From contig CM064427.1 in NCBI GenBank assembly GCA_032690845.1, positions 8,319,501 to 8,383,500 on the forward strand: DNA of 64,000 nucleotides. Direction: 5' to 3'. Positions within the stretch are counted from its first letter, which is position 1, and the number at the start of each line of letters is the position of its first letter. The translations under genes were made by a program, and so were the position numbers. This DNA is from Eleusine coracana subsp. coracana (lineage: Eukaryota > Streptophyta > Magnoliopsida > Poales > Poaceae). The notes beneath the pieces are model-generated. The model worked only from the letters and a program-made list of their open reading frames with translations, made no database searches and had not been told where the DNA came from. Of the stretch, positions 10,021 to 21,520 are shown in pieces.

Positions 10021-13000
10021 GACCTCGCTGGCACGGAGTATTTTGTATGGGGTCTGTCTCCTTTTCAGTTAAATGAAAAAATGCATATCCTTTAGTTACT
10101 TTTTTTTTAACCACACGATCTACATCCAACAGTCCAGGAGTCATCTTCAAACTCTCGTCACTCTCATTTGCCTTGCCTCCCGCCTGCCCCTCCCACCGCC
10201 AGTCGGCCGCCCGCGGCTCTGATGGCGCCACCGTCGCCTCGACGCACCGCCAAACCGCAGCCCATCACCTGGTCGCGGCCACCTCTCCCGAACCTCCTTT
10301 CATGATCGGAGAGGACTAACTTCATCGAAACACCCAACAAACCGAACACCCTAACCCACCAGCATTAATCCGTCGGCCGACGTCGCGGCGGCGCCCTCGC
10401 CGTCCGCATCTTACCCGCGCTCCGCCACCATCCCCTTCCTTCATCTCTGGCCGTGGACCTCCATGGTTGCCTTCACCAAAAATCTGACTGGAACGAAAGC
10501 TGATTTCCAGTTAAGGATTATAGCAAATCTGTTTTGTATGATACCCCTGTTTGCAATATTTTTGGTTCAAACATTTCCAGAAGTCGTTTCGTTTCTTCAT
10601 CACGAAGGTCCAATCCATCCCAAATCCCATTCCCCCCGTCAGGCTCTCACGCGGTAGCACCGACTCCCCACTCTCTCTCTACCCGTTCCTTTCTGTGGTC
10701 GTGGCCTGCACCACGCCACGTCTCAGTGTGGTTCTTGCAGCTGAAGGCCGGACCTTGCTTCCTCCCCCTACCTCTGCGCTGCGCATGCCTTTTTCTCTCT
10801 TTCAACTGTACGATGCTTCTCGGGTTTTGGTGTGAGTGACCATGAGTCTTTCCTGGAGGGTTGATTGTTCAGCTTGACCAACATTCTTGTTTTACTCCAA
10901 TGATCTCTGTACTTGCTTGTTTTGGTGTTGTTTTGGTTGGGTTGAAGTCACATGTACATGTACAAATAGAGATTTTTTTTTTCAAATTTATTTGTGACGT
11001 GCCTAACCAGATTAGAAGTTACCGTGATGGATTCATCTCTTGGCTTCGCTCTCCAGGGGTCGACCTCATGGGCATTTAATTTGGTCCACTTTCACCCCAA
11101 TGTCAGCTGATCAGTATCTGAATTCGCTGCAGAGGATCGATGTCTCATTTGTGCTGCACACGAGCCTATTCGTTTGTATGTACGGCGTTTGTGTGTGGAC
11201 ATCTGTCTCATGCTAATAGCTTGGATCAAAGCTTAATAGAATGATACGTAATTCTCCTAGTGTTCTTAAAAACAAGCGTGGTTCAAAGCTGCTAATGTTT
11301 GTAGCAGCCACTCTACTTTGGTGCCCCTGAGAATAGGGGTGGGTTATAGAGTTGTTGGAGAAGGCTGAATGCAATTTCCATCTCATGCAACAAGTGTGGT
11401 GTAAGACTTGAAAAAGGCATGAGTTTTACCAAACCAAGGGTCTTCTTAGGAATTCGAAACTAAAAGATTCAGGATTTAGTCATATTCTAAGCTAAATTGA
11501 CATGATGTGCCCTCACATCCCATTGTCCTGATGTTAGAACCAATTGTTTTGCACTCGGTATGTGCCCTTTCTTTTTTTTTTTTTTGGGTCCTATAAATCC
11601 TCTTGATTCTTGTGCTACTAAAAACAATAATGCTTCTCATCGAAAGAAAATGACTCCTAAGGGTGAGAACTGAAAGAAAATGATTCGGTTGAAATGCCCC
11701 GGCCAGTCCAGAGAAGAGCCGCGTTGCCGGAGCCCCAACTGTGCAGAGACCGAGGAAGGCCGTCTGCTGCGCGGGGGCAGCGAGGCCACGCGGAGTGGAG
11801 ACGAGGGGTGAGGCCGCGGCGAGGGACATCGTCGCCATTGTTCTTCCGCGGCGCACGCGTTCTGCTCTAGTCGCAGTTTGGCACGAGGATAAGAGGGGAT
11901 CGATCGATGACGAGCAGTTTATCTAGTTGTCTTGATGGGCTTTGCTTGCCCGAATATTGAAGCGTGATGCCATGATCCAAGGGCCACTGTACCAAGGAGG
12001 CCCATATGGCCATATGATTTTTTATTTTTTTTTGTCTAAAAATAAATATGATTTCTTTTCACGAAATAGCAAAGGTTTTTAACCCACTTAGTTTTGTTCG
12101 TGAAACAGAGACTCCAATGTGGATGCTCATAATTCAGCTACAAATTTAGTTCATCAGTTTGATAGACATGTCTAGTTTCTTAGCCTATTAGAAGACGTAT
12201 GTATGTATCTTATACAACCCCTCCGACCAACAAAGTATAGAGTGGTTGAGCCTAAAATTAAAAAAAAATAATACTGGGACATATTATTTTTTGGATATTT
12301 TTTCTTATTTTTTAAAAAACAGGACAAACATCCATAGCATTTACTGGAGGCTTTGTAGGGATCAGAGATTGACCGACCGGTGGCCGATTCAGCTACGTCT
12401 ATGAATACTTAACAACTGATGATGACTACGGTCAGTTTCTCCTCTCTCTCTCTCTCGTGTAATTGTAAGCAATAATTTCTGTGAGTTTATTTTAAAGATC
12501 GGTAATCAAACTTTTTTTTAATATATAAGCTCCGTGCTGTAAAATAATATAGCCCCGTGCATCCGTGCACGGCAGCACGGTTGCACGCGTACACGGTAAA
12601 CACCCGCAGTAGAATTAACCGGGACAATAGGCACGCACCTGATGCAGCGATGCTGCCCATGGTTGAAAGCGACGAGGGCCCTGGAAAAGGCAGGAGTCGG
12701 CGCGCGGGCAACCTCACCCGCTGCCGACCACCCTGCCGTCCTCGCCCCGCAAGCGCCGGCAGCTGGTGACCAGTGACGGATGTTAGAACTGAAAGAAAAC
12801 GTACTGGTGTCCATGCTGTTCTTGCTCCCGTCGAAAGGGAAAGATCCTCGACAGTCGCGGGATGGGCAGTCGATCCCAGCAGTCGTTCGTGAGCCGTCGG
12901 ATCTAACCACGCTAATCCAACGGCTCATAATCCATCCCCTCCACATCGATGGCAGACTCGTTTGCCCGTTGTCTGCTTGCTTTCATCGACAATACGGCGG

Positions 13001-13437
13001 CGGCGGCGGCGGCCGCCTCGCCATCTCCTTTCCCCATGCGTGGTGCAGTGTGTTCTACAGTACAATGCTTGAGTGGTAGAACATTAGCGGAGCTCTTCTC
13101 CGAAGGCGCCAGATTTCTTCAGTTTCTTTTTTCTCAAATTCATTTTTCCTCTCTCCATGCTTTAGCAGCCAAATCACGAAATTAATATCGTTATCCATCA
13201 ATTCGAACAAATTGATCGCATATTTCTCTTACTTTTGTTCCAACGATTCCATTTTGATGGTTACCAACATTAAAAATAAGTATAAAGATGTTATCTAATG
13301 CATCACACATAATCTGAAGACAGTTTATGGGATGACATTATATAATAGGTGATCTGTTTGGTTGTTTGTTTCCTATTAATTATATAGCTTCTTAATTTAT
13401 AGATATAAAAAGAAATATTTATGGCTTAAAAAACTAT
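10021..13437. other. Intergenic DNA with GC-rich patches
   Basis: A GC-rich patch at 10130-10460 looks like a gene 5' region (C-rich, ending ...GGACCTCCATGG) but no long frame follows. A second patch at 11690-11840 carries a transit-peptide-like fragment, listed separately. A third lies at 12550-13060, including a GGC run near 12997. These may be captured or decayed gene starts; no intact gene was seen. Confidence 0.5.
11690..11838 (-). pseudogene. Fragment resembling a chloroplast transit peptide exon
   Basis: From an ATG at 11838 the minus strand reads MATMSLAAASPLVSTPRG and continues Ala-, Ser- and Leu-rich with few acidic residues, the composition of a plastid-targeting presequence. The GC-rich sense fades after about 11690 into AT-rich DNA that encodes nothing recognisable. 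No mature-protein exon was found leftwards. I see this as a stranded first exon, either a gene fragment or the start of a decayed gene; the parent gene is unknown. Confidence 0.35.
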
Positions 13438-13622
13438 AGGACATGTATAATGTTATGATAGCTGTTTTATACTCCTAAATTTTAGTGTATGAGGTGGTTG
13501 ACTCGTGAAACAACCACCTCTTATTCTCATCATCCTCTCTTTCTTCTACATCATCAAAAATATTATGTGACAATACATGAGACGATCTATAAGACCATTT
13601 GTGTGTAATGTTGTACCTGCAC
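13438..13622. mobile_element. Foldback MITE, same family as 51606-51790 (inverted)
   Basis: The centre contains AGGTGGTTG...CAACCACCTC as a small internal hairpin, and the ends carry a degenerate inverse of GGTACAATG..TA. Read in reverse complement it lines up along its whole length with 51606-51790, including the ATTTTTGATGATGT block. It has no coding capacity. Confidence 0.75.
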
Positions 13623-13946
13623 TAATTCATGCGAACCTCGCCAGTAACAATCGATCTGCTGCAAGCGGGTGTTGTCTCATTGTTTAGGAAGAAAGAAAAA
13701 AACAAAGCAGTTACGTTGAATGGAGCCGAGAGCCGCACGATTCGTTCCATAGGATCCAACGGTAAGTGGGGCGACTGTTGAGAGCGTCTGTCGAGGTCGT
13801 GATTGCCGACGATCCGGATCCATCAAAAAGGTGGTCATGCACTTACTAGTTGTGATGAATACCAACAAAAGCAGCAGAAACCGAGAAGGGTCTTGTTAGA
13901 CTGTAGATATTTTGTCATAGTGTGTCATGGCCAAACTTTCTTGGTT

Positions 13947-14687
13947 TGGTCTCACTGGCACGTTCCCTCCAACATCTCCGCGTCCCTGACTGCCGTAGAA
14001 TATGGAAATCTCATCATTGAGAAACTCGTGGCTTCATTTCTCTACGCACTATGACGACGGTTATTTGCTTATTGGTAACTGATACTCTCTCCGTTCTAAA
14101 ATATTTGACGTTTTAGCTCTAGGCACGGGAATTAAGGAGAAGTATAAAATGTGGATGACATGAAACAGTGAGGAGAAAGATAAAGATAGAGTTGTATTGG
14201 AAAGAGAGAAAGTTGTATCAAAAAGTAAGAATGACAAATATTTTAAAACAAATAGAGTTGGTTAAAGTGTCAAATATTTTAGAACGGAGGGAGTACGTGG
14301 TTGGGCTCTAGCTGCCCTTGTCAATTTATATCAGCTCCTTGGTAGCCCTGCAAAGGGGTCCAAATTAAGTGTGAGAAATGCAGGATGCATTTTTCCTTTT
14401 CTGCAAAGATGGCTATTAAGTGTGAGAAATGCAAATAGTGCCCTATCAGTACCTCCTCTTCATATCAGGTAATAATAAGTTGATTGGCGGCTCTCTGCCA
14501 CTCTGAAGAACTGCAGTTCATCAAATCATCAGCATGTCAATGGACTGCAGTTGCTATCTGAGATAGTGCAGGCGACAACTACAGCGACCACGGCCAGGGT
14601 GCAGGCAAAGGAGCTGGCCGAGCGGCGGCCCCGCCGTGACATAAGCGTGTGGGACCGGATGGCGACGAACAGGGTGCGGGCCGCAAT
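13947..14687. repeat. Dispersed repeat family, copy 2 (interrupted by a Stowaway)
   Basis: Matching blocks to copy 1 run at 13947-14075 and 14297-14435, with a 209-bp Stowaway between them. Homology to the right part of copy 1 resumes at CTGCAGTTCATCA (about 14512) and runs into the GC-rich block at 14580-14687, where an hAT-like element begins. This is the most heavily nested of the three copies. Confidence 0.75.
14085..14293. mobile_element. Stowaway (Tc1/mariner-type) MITE
   Basis: The ends are CTCTCTCCGTTCTAAAATA and its near-perfect inverse, 25 bp long in all, with TA on both sides (14083-14084 and 14294-14295). This is the standard Stowaway signature. It is a 209-bp non-coding insertion into dispersed repeat copy 2. 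Confidence 0.95.
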
Positions 14688-15089
14688 CAGGTTAACATAA
14701 CCGACCGGACCGGTATAACTGGTCGGGATCGGTTCGACGGTTAACTGATAAAATCAGTCGGTTAGCCGGATAAAATTTGTTCGCGGTTGCTGTCTGGTTA
14801 ACTGGCCGGTTTACCGGTTAACCAATCAGTTTTGGCGGTTAAATGATCGGTTATATCAGTTTTTATCATAAAATTTCAAAAATAAATTTTTAAATTCACA
14901 TTGAGGTTAACCGATCGGTTTGTTCGATTAACCATACGGTTTTACGGTTTTAATATATATATTTTTTTTTAAATTTTAAAAATATTTAAATCGAAACCGG
15001 CGGTTAACCGGCCGATCGGAATAACCGGCAGGACCGGTTTTCCATTAACCGAATTAATCGGCCGGTTAACTACAGTTTTGTTAACCCTG
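14688..15089. mobile_element. hAT-like non-autonomous element rich in GGTTAACCGG
   Basis: The 402-bp element starts CAGGTTAACA and ends in the inverse TGTTAACCCTG. It is flanked by GCCGCAAT (14680-14687) and GCCGCAAC (15090-15097), a 7-of-8 target duplication. Inside, variants of the palindrome CCGGTTAACCGG recur many times on both sides of an AT-rich centre. It has no open frame. The repeats may be subterminal transposase-binding sites. Confidence 0.75.
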
Positions 15090-15097
15090 GCCGCAAC

Positions 15098-15611
15098 CAC
15101 GGTCTGAGAGCGGCTTTCGTCCGCCGCGCGGGATGTCCGCCGCATATCTGGACGGCGCTCGTTTCGTCAAGATTCGAGAAATAAGCTGGTCCCACATATA
15201 TTTACGGCCGTAGGAGGGACGGTATTTGCCTGGATGTGTTTTTATCTTATTTTATTGAGGAGGACCGGGGAGTCGTCGGTGAAAGACGAAGCTGCAGTAA
15301 ATGCGGGTGCAGTAAATGTTGGAGATGGGATGGTAAATGCATGGAAGAGTGTAGATCGTCCGGTACAAGTACAAGTTGGTTTGGTGTGTTTTTGTTCTGT
15401 CATGTGAGCTATTATTGTTCTGTAGTTGCGGACACCAGACCAGATTAAGGACGGTAACAATATTCGATGATGAACGTTGTTTCACGTATTGGTAGAAATA
15501 AGAGTTTCGTGAATTGCCTGTGCATGAAAAGTTGAAGATGACATTTTTTAATATGGTTTCTCACAAAAAATTGTAACTTGTAAAAATTGTAAAAATTATA
15601 ACTTTTTTTTA
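15098..15611. other. Intergenic stretch, no gene seen
   Basis: The first 80 bases continue the GC-rich flank of the interrupted repeat. The rest has short open frames on both strands with no recognisable protein. Confidence 0.55.
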
Positions 15612-16143
15612 GAGAAAAGTCTATTTTACTCTCTCGAACAATCTATTTTGTCTAATTTATCCCCTAACAAAATCTTGGTTCAATTTACACCCTCAAACAA
15701 TTTAAGTTGGTGCAATTTACTCCTTGTTATAATTTATCTTTTTTATTTCTCTTTGTATATTTTGAATTTGATGCTCAAATTTTGCACCAAAGATTATAAC
15801 AATCACTACATAAAAAATAATTTTTTCTATCTTTTCATAAATATTTTGTATATGATTTTAGAGCTTTATGTTAAGATAGTATTAGATATTATTAAACTAT
15901 ATAATATATGTATAAAATATATTATATATATATTTTTCAATGTAAAGTTCTATAAAAACTATCATTGTGCAAAATTTCAGCACTAAATTCATATTATATA
16001 AATAAAGATAAAAAAAACAAATTACATCAAGAAGTAAATTGCACTGATTTAAATTGTTTGGAGGAATAAATTAAACCAAAATTTTGTCCGGGGTGTAAAT
16101 TGGATAAAGTGAATTGTTAGGGGGAGTAAAATGGACTTTTTCC
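15612..16143. mobile_element. DNA element with long (about 130 bp) inverted repeats
   Basis: The left arm (from GAGAAAAGTCTATTTTACTC) and the inverted right arm (GGAAAAAGTCCATTTTACTC) stay aligned for about 130 bp each, around an AT-rich centre. Blocks such as CAAACAATTTAA and TGCAATTTACT pair across the element. Long terminal arms suggest a MULE-like element. The T-rich flanks (15603-15611 and 16146-16153) could be a target duplication but are too simple to prove it. The frame at 15648-15986 is an AT-rich chance frame. Confidence 0.7.
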
Positions 16144-16437
16144 AATTTTTTTATCACTTTGTAGGCACATTTATTGATTGTAAATTTTTTTACAGCCAAA
16201 AAAAATATAATGTAAAATAGAGATTATACAAATATTTAGTTACATGCGAAGATGTCATGAACCATTTTTAACTAAATATTCAAAGTAAAATGGACTTTTC
16301 CCAATTTTTTATCACTTTGTAGGCACATTTATTGATTGCAAATTTTTTTACAGCCAAAAAAATATAACGTAAAATAGAGATTATACAAATATTTAGTTAC
16401 ATGGGAAGTTGTCATGAACCATCTTTAACTAAATATT
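16125..16437. repeat. 159-bp tandem duplication, two diverged copies
   Basis: Bases 16125-16283 recur at 16284-16437 with roughly ten small differences. The unit begins with the last 19 bases of the long-arm element (AGTAAAATGGACTTTTTCC) and continues into its flank, so a stub of the element's terminus is present twice. Confidence 0.9.
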
Positions 16438-18674
16438 CAGTTTTCATTGTCCGGCCACAAGATTAACACATGTCATAGCTTAGATGATGCATTCATTCTA
16501 TCAGTACAAGTCTGGAATTCACATCATGCATTCCAACAAATCAAGTCCATTTGTAGTTAAAAAAAATCAAGTTCATATGTAAGCAAATTTCTCTTCTCCT
16601 TTCATGCTCATGTCACTCGTATTATCTTGCAACCGACTCACACATTCATATTGTAGATCAACCCAAAAATGGTTGTTTATAAATACATGCACAACTCAAG
16701 AGCATCACATAATGCAGTTGCATCAGACAAGTGTTATAAAGTCACAATATCTTTTGTCTTTCACAAAAAAAGTTACCATTATATCAGAGAACTTGCAAAG
16801 GCATTAACAAATAAACTTCTTGATTCAACACTTATAACTTTATATCCATGGTCACATTACAAAGATCTATATTTGAACAATTGCATCTTTATGGTGCCTA
16901 TTTTGACTTGGGCATCCACTTGTTTGGTGCGTCAAGTGAGTGATGTACTTGAACTGTGTTAACCTGCAATTAGATTTTGCAATCAACGATTATGGATAGA
17001 ACATGCATAAAACTGATTTGTAATTGAAGTGCAAGTTGGACAATCATCACTTTGTTTGCAAGTTGTTGAATATTCTCAACCATGTTTAAATTTATTACAT
17101 TTTCTCTCCTCCCGATGCAGCCTAAATCACAGTAATTATTAAAAGTGTAAGTGCTGCAGGGATGCTAATCTATTGGGAAAGATTGCCTATTGTTGAACAA
17201 TCGGGTTTGGTGTGAAGGAACTTGAAAACAATGAATCAAGAATGAACTACATGATTTGCAGATTCAAAGATTCTCACATTATAATGCATCTTTTCATATT
17301 ACTGCTGGGGATCAGATAAAACTGCAGGACAATAGTATTTCATACACCATAATTGCATAATATGTACTGCATGCATCCATACCCTTGAAATCAAGTAGCA
17401 TACTGAAAATTCAGAAAGCTTGCAAATTTAGCAAATCATGAGGTTTAAAGAAAAGTGTCAAGATGACATGATTCACAGCATGTACTAGTAGCAGTTCATC
17501 TTACTGCATCTTACATCTTGGTAAGAATAATGGGACAGCTTATTAGTAACAATCAAACAAGATAAAAATTAAAGTTGCTTTAACTTACAAAGTGGCAATG
17601 AGAACAATTTAGATTGGCCAACACTAGTTACTTTGTTGAGCTGAGTACTTAGAGTATGCCACCTGTCTTGCATTGAAAAAATGAATATTTTAAATATGAA
17701 TGACAAAGACATAGACAATAGTAGGAAATTTGGGAACTGTACCTAGAGTGCCATCTCGAAAATGAAGAACAATACTGCTCTTATCCCACATCAAAAGGGA
17801 GGGAATTTGGGAACTGTACCTCGATTCAACCTGATCATGTACGAATCCGATTTTCTGCAAGAACTAATATTCCGCCCGGCGGTCTCTCGGATCGAAAATC
17901 TCTCCACAGCTAGAAAATGGCGATGGTGGAGGAGAGCTTAGTACTCGTGATTTCTAGTAATCACTTGAGGAGGAGTAGGGCGCGAGAGAGATGAGGGCAT
18001 GTCGATGAATAGCAGGGAGGAGTGTCGGTGGGGATAGATATTTTTCAACTAGCTGTAGCTCCAGAGTATTCTAAAACATACAGGTAGTATATGACATTTT
18101 TCATTTAAAACAAGTGTCTCAACAGTGCAGGCGCATATCCCGATGGGGTCACCCGAGTCTAGCAGCCGTTGGTATATCCGGCGGACGTCCCGCGGGCGGG
18201 ACCGATAACTTTCCCGCAAGGTCTCACGGTCTTGCCGCGCGAGACAAGGTAGAGACTGAGGACTTGGAGGCTTGGAGCTGTCACGTGAGAGTCTGACTGG
18301 GGAAGGGAATGGATGGAGTGGGGATTCGCGATTTCGGCGGGGCGCGCAGGAGCCCACAGGCGAAGGAACAAGACGATAAGACCGGTCAGGGGTGTTTCTG
18401 AAAATGATAGATCCAGAACTATTGCAAATATGTCTCTAATTTAGATCGTAACCATTAATCATGATTCTAACCAGATGTATAATGACATGTTGTAGATTAA
18501 TACATTGCATATAGACCAAAAAGGGGTACGGTGAGAACTGTCGATTCGAATATTTCAGAAAGACTCCTAATCGCGATCCAAAAAGAATGTTTTGCAAATA
18601 CCCCGCGCCGGCGACCTCTCAACTAGGTTGGTTGTGCCGTCGGTTTGCCGACGCCGCGCTCTGCCGAGTAATAA
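16438..18674. other. Intergenic DNA, no gene seen
   Basis: AT-rich to about 17850, then mixed with GC-rich pieces at 17860-18400 and 18600-18665. Frames here are short and overlap on both strands; none has a recognisable product. Confidence 0.55.
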
Positions 18675-19476
18675 AGCTCCTTTGGTAGAGCTTCTAAAAT
18701 AGATTCTCCATCGGATTCTGTTCTTGAGACCCAGAATCTAGCTAAAGACAATTTTTTCAAAATAGCTTCTGCTCCTTGACACCAGAAGTGCTTCCGTCGA
18801 ATGAACTGAGAGCAGAAAGCATCTTTTTTCTAGCTCCGGACGGCTCCCACCTACCTTTCCAGGACACCAAAATGTATTTGCCCCTCAAGTTGCTACAATT
18901 TACAGAAAATTTGGCACCTCCCAGCTGTGTTCGGCCCGATCCGCTCCTCCTCTCCAACGCTCGGAAAAAAAAAACAAAAACAGAGCAGCGGGTGAGGCGG
19001 CGCTGCTCCCGCTACCCGGAAGCGGCGGCTACAGCGGCGCTGCTCGATTCGGTATTGATTATTGGTGAAGTGCGAAACTTTAGATATGATGTAATATCTT
19101 GTTTTCTTTTTCTTGATGTAGATTTATTATTTTTGGTAATTTTAAATGGTTGATTTTTTGGCATGTTTGAGCAAATTATAACACAATTACATAGCTAGTG
19201 AAGAATGGGTGCATCACACGTCTATGGTCATAGCTGTTTTGTTTTAGCAAATCATAGTTGTTGGTCCGATTGTTAGATATTCATGTTTCTTCAGATTTGT
19301 CATGAATATTATGGATATTTGTTCCCTTTTATTCTATTTCAAAAATCATGAGAATCCATTTTACCAAACACCTTCAGAAATACTTGTAGAGAATCTGTTT
19401 TCGTAAAAAATCCGTTTTATGGAGAATCCGTTTTATGAAAAATCTATTTTATAAAAAATCTCTACCAAAGGCGTCC
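18675..19476. mobile_element. Tourist-like element with TAA target duplication
   Basis: The ends pair as GCTCCTTTGGTAGAG and CTCTACCAAAGGCGTCC, with TAA at 18672-18674 and 19477-19479, as expected for PIF/Harbinger insertions. Subterminal regions are built of variants of AGAATCCGTTTTA and AGCTTCTxxT. The same motifs make up the MITE pair at 61175-61774, so this is probably a longer relative. The GC-rich centre (18930-19045) is not shared with that pair. Confidence 0.7.
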
Positions 19477-19479
19477 TAA

Positions 19480-20293
19480 ACGTTTCCATGCCGGGGGCGC
19501 GCCCCTAGTTTCCTACCGCTCGTAAAGAATCCCCTGTAGGCTGTAGCGCGTGGAAACGTTTCCATGCGATGCCTGCACGTGCAAGGCGGTTGCACGAAAA
19601 TAAGTGACGCCCATAGCATCCATCCGCACCTGTTCTTCACCGGACTGCTCTCTCATCGACGGTGCCGTTTCAATCCCGAGATGATCGTCCCTTTCAAGTG
19701 AAAGGGACGAAAATGTTAACAGCGCAAGAGAAGCGATACGAGCACTAGCCGGACCAGAATGTTAACAGCGCTGGTGATGTCCCACAAGTATAAGGAACTG
19801 GGTAAGATTAAGATGTTAATCTAACATAGATGTGAATAGCAGCTGAGGTTATTGTTGGATTGCTTTGCTCTGGTCTTGCGTTCTTGATGTCTGTACGGCA
19901 ATCTTTCGCATCCCTATTCTGCTATCATTTTTAAATCTCAACTTGTCTGGTAAACTAAAACAAGTAAACAACTCTGGTGCACGCTAAATAGGGTCGGACT
20001 TCCATTCACGAGAGCCAAATAGAGTTCCAACAAGAAGTTGTCATGAATATGAGATTTTTTTTGCTGTTGCGACACTCTAAACAGGTGGCTTCACCACAAT
20101 AACATTAACAAGATGGGCATCGCTCAAATAACACTTACAACATGGTCAAACCTTTATTATAGAATTATGTATTAAATAAAATCATTTTCATTTTTTTATT
20201 TTTAGCTACACGGGATGACCGAATTACCCTTATTGTTTTGTATGACCCAGAATAGATAGAGATCTCTCTCTTTCTCTCGAACAATTCCTCTCT
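19480..20293. other. Intergenic DNA, no gene seen
   Basis: There is a short GC-rich palindromic patch (GGGGGCGCGCCCC, about 19492-19504) and a local repeat of AACGTTTCCATG at 19479 and 19555. No coding sequence was seen. Confidence 0.55.
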
Positions 20294-20318
20294 TCTCTCT
20301 CTCTCTCTCTCTCTCGAC
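20294..20318. repeat. (CT)n microsatellite
   Basis: A CT dinucleotide run inside a wider pyrimidine-rich stretch from about 20262. Confidence 0.9.
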
Positions 20319-20639
20319 TAGAGGCGCCGGTGGCGACGAGCAAGTAGGGCCCCGGTGACCTAAGCTGCTTGCTCTTCTGCCGCCCGCACCCACCCCCATC
20401 AATGTCGCCTCGCCCTCCGTCGTCCGCACCCACTCCCACCTGCGCCGCCCTCCCTCATCCGCCCGACCTTCACTATGAGTCGCCGAACTTGCCCCACCTC
20501 TCAATCTCTCATGCAGTGGCAGCTGAATTGGTACCGGTAAGTTGTTTTTTTACTAGATTTTCAGTTTGTAGGATCCAATGGAGTAGGGGTCTCCTTTTTT
20601 TGGACTTTTGTTGAAACCCTAGGTGAGGCCAGTAGCCAT

Positions 20640-21520
20640 GGATGGGGAGGAGCCATTTGAGATTGATTGGATGGTGAACAACGATAACACAGGATACATA
20701 TTTTGCAATGGGGGTTCTAATTTCATAATTATTCTAACTAGAATTGAACTATAGATGCGCATATGCTAACTCATTTATTCGTAGGGCGCATGAATAGGCT
20801 TGTTATGAATCATGAGCTTAGTTTAATAATGGTAGAAGCAACCATACCAGTGGTAGAGCCGTTTGTTATAATAGTATGACCAACATCTCAAATTGTAGAT
20901 TGGGATTCAATACAAATTCAAGAAGAAAATGAGAAGAAAGGAAGGTAGAACTTTGTAATGAAGCACATGTTTAAGCATTTTTGGATTTGAGGCGTGAGGA
21001 TGAAACGACACAATAAGTGGCGAGGGAGGCTGCCTTGAGTTCAAGAGCTCATGACACAAATGCTTTTGGAATTCCTAATGTAAAGGGTACCGAAGGTGCG
21101 GCTATACCTGTGACTGATCATATTCTAGAGGAGACAATGATGATGTATAACGAGGATAATCCCTTTATGGCCTTAGGCACTGTATATCCTTGTATGGAAG
21201 ATTTTAGATTGGCTATGAGATAATTTGCTATAAATAAAGAATTTGAATTAGGTATTGAAGCATTTAACAAGATAAAGTTTAGAGGGTACTGCAAGGTGAA
21301 CTTGTCATTTGAGGTGTGTGCACCACTTAGTCAAAAGGGAGTTGGAAGGCAGAGGAAAAAAGGTACAAAAGTTGTCTCGAAGGTGGGAGTAGTCGATCAA
21401 AATCTGGTGCAAAGATTGCTACAAATGAGAACAAGAAGACCAAGAAAAGAAGGGTTAGAGGGAAAGTGACGTGTCCTAAATGTGGATAGCTGGGGCACAC
21501 AATTCAGCTACAAATGCCCA
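20640..21520 (+). pseudogene. MULE (MuDR-type) transposase remnant without catalytic core
   Basis: The N-terminal DNA-binding part of a Mutator-like transposase is visible at about 21120-21300: a YPCMEDFRLAMR block followed, after a stop, by FAINKEFELGIEAFN, the shape of the plant MuDR N-terminal domain. Soon after (about 21435-21520) comes a basic stretch and a CCHC knuckle beginning CPKCG, then LGH and NGTKKK, which normally closes the protein. The whole central DDE transposase domain is missing, and there are several stops and shifts. This is an internally deleted, dead copy. The terminal inverted repeats were not located. Confidence 0.6.

Noticed and set aside
12487..13060. Possible gene start in a GC-rich patch
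   Set aside because: Frames on both strands are similar in length, none has a recognisable start peptide or domain, and no consistent exon chain could be drawn.
15648..15986. 112-codon plus-strand frame
   Set aside because: It lies within the AT-rich centre and arms of the long-inverted-repeat element; composition (Ile, Tyr, Asn, Phe) is that of random AT-rich DNA.
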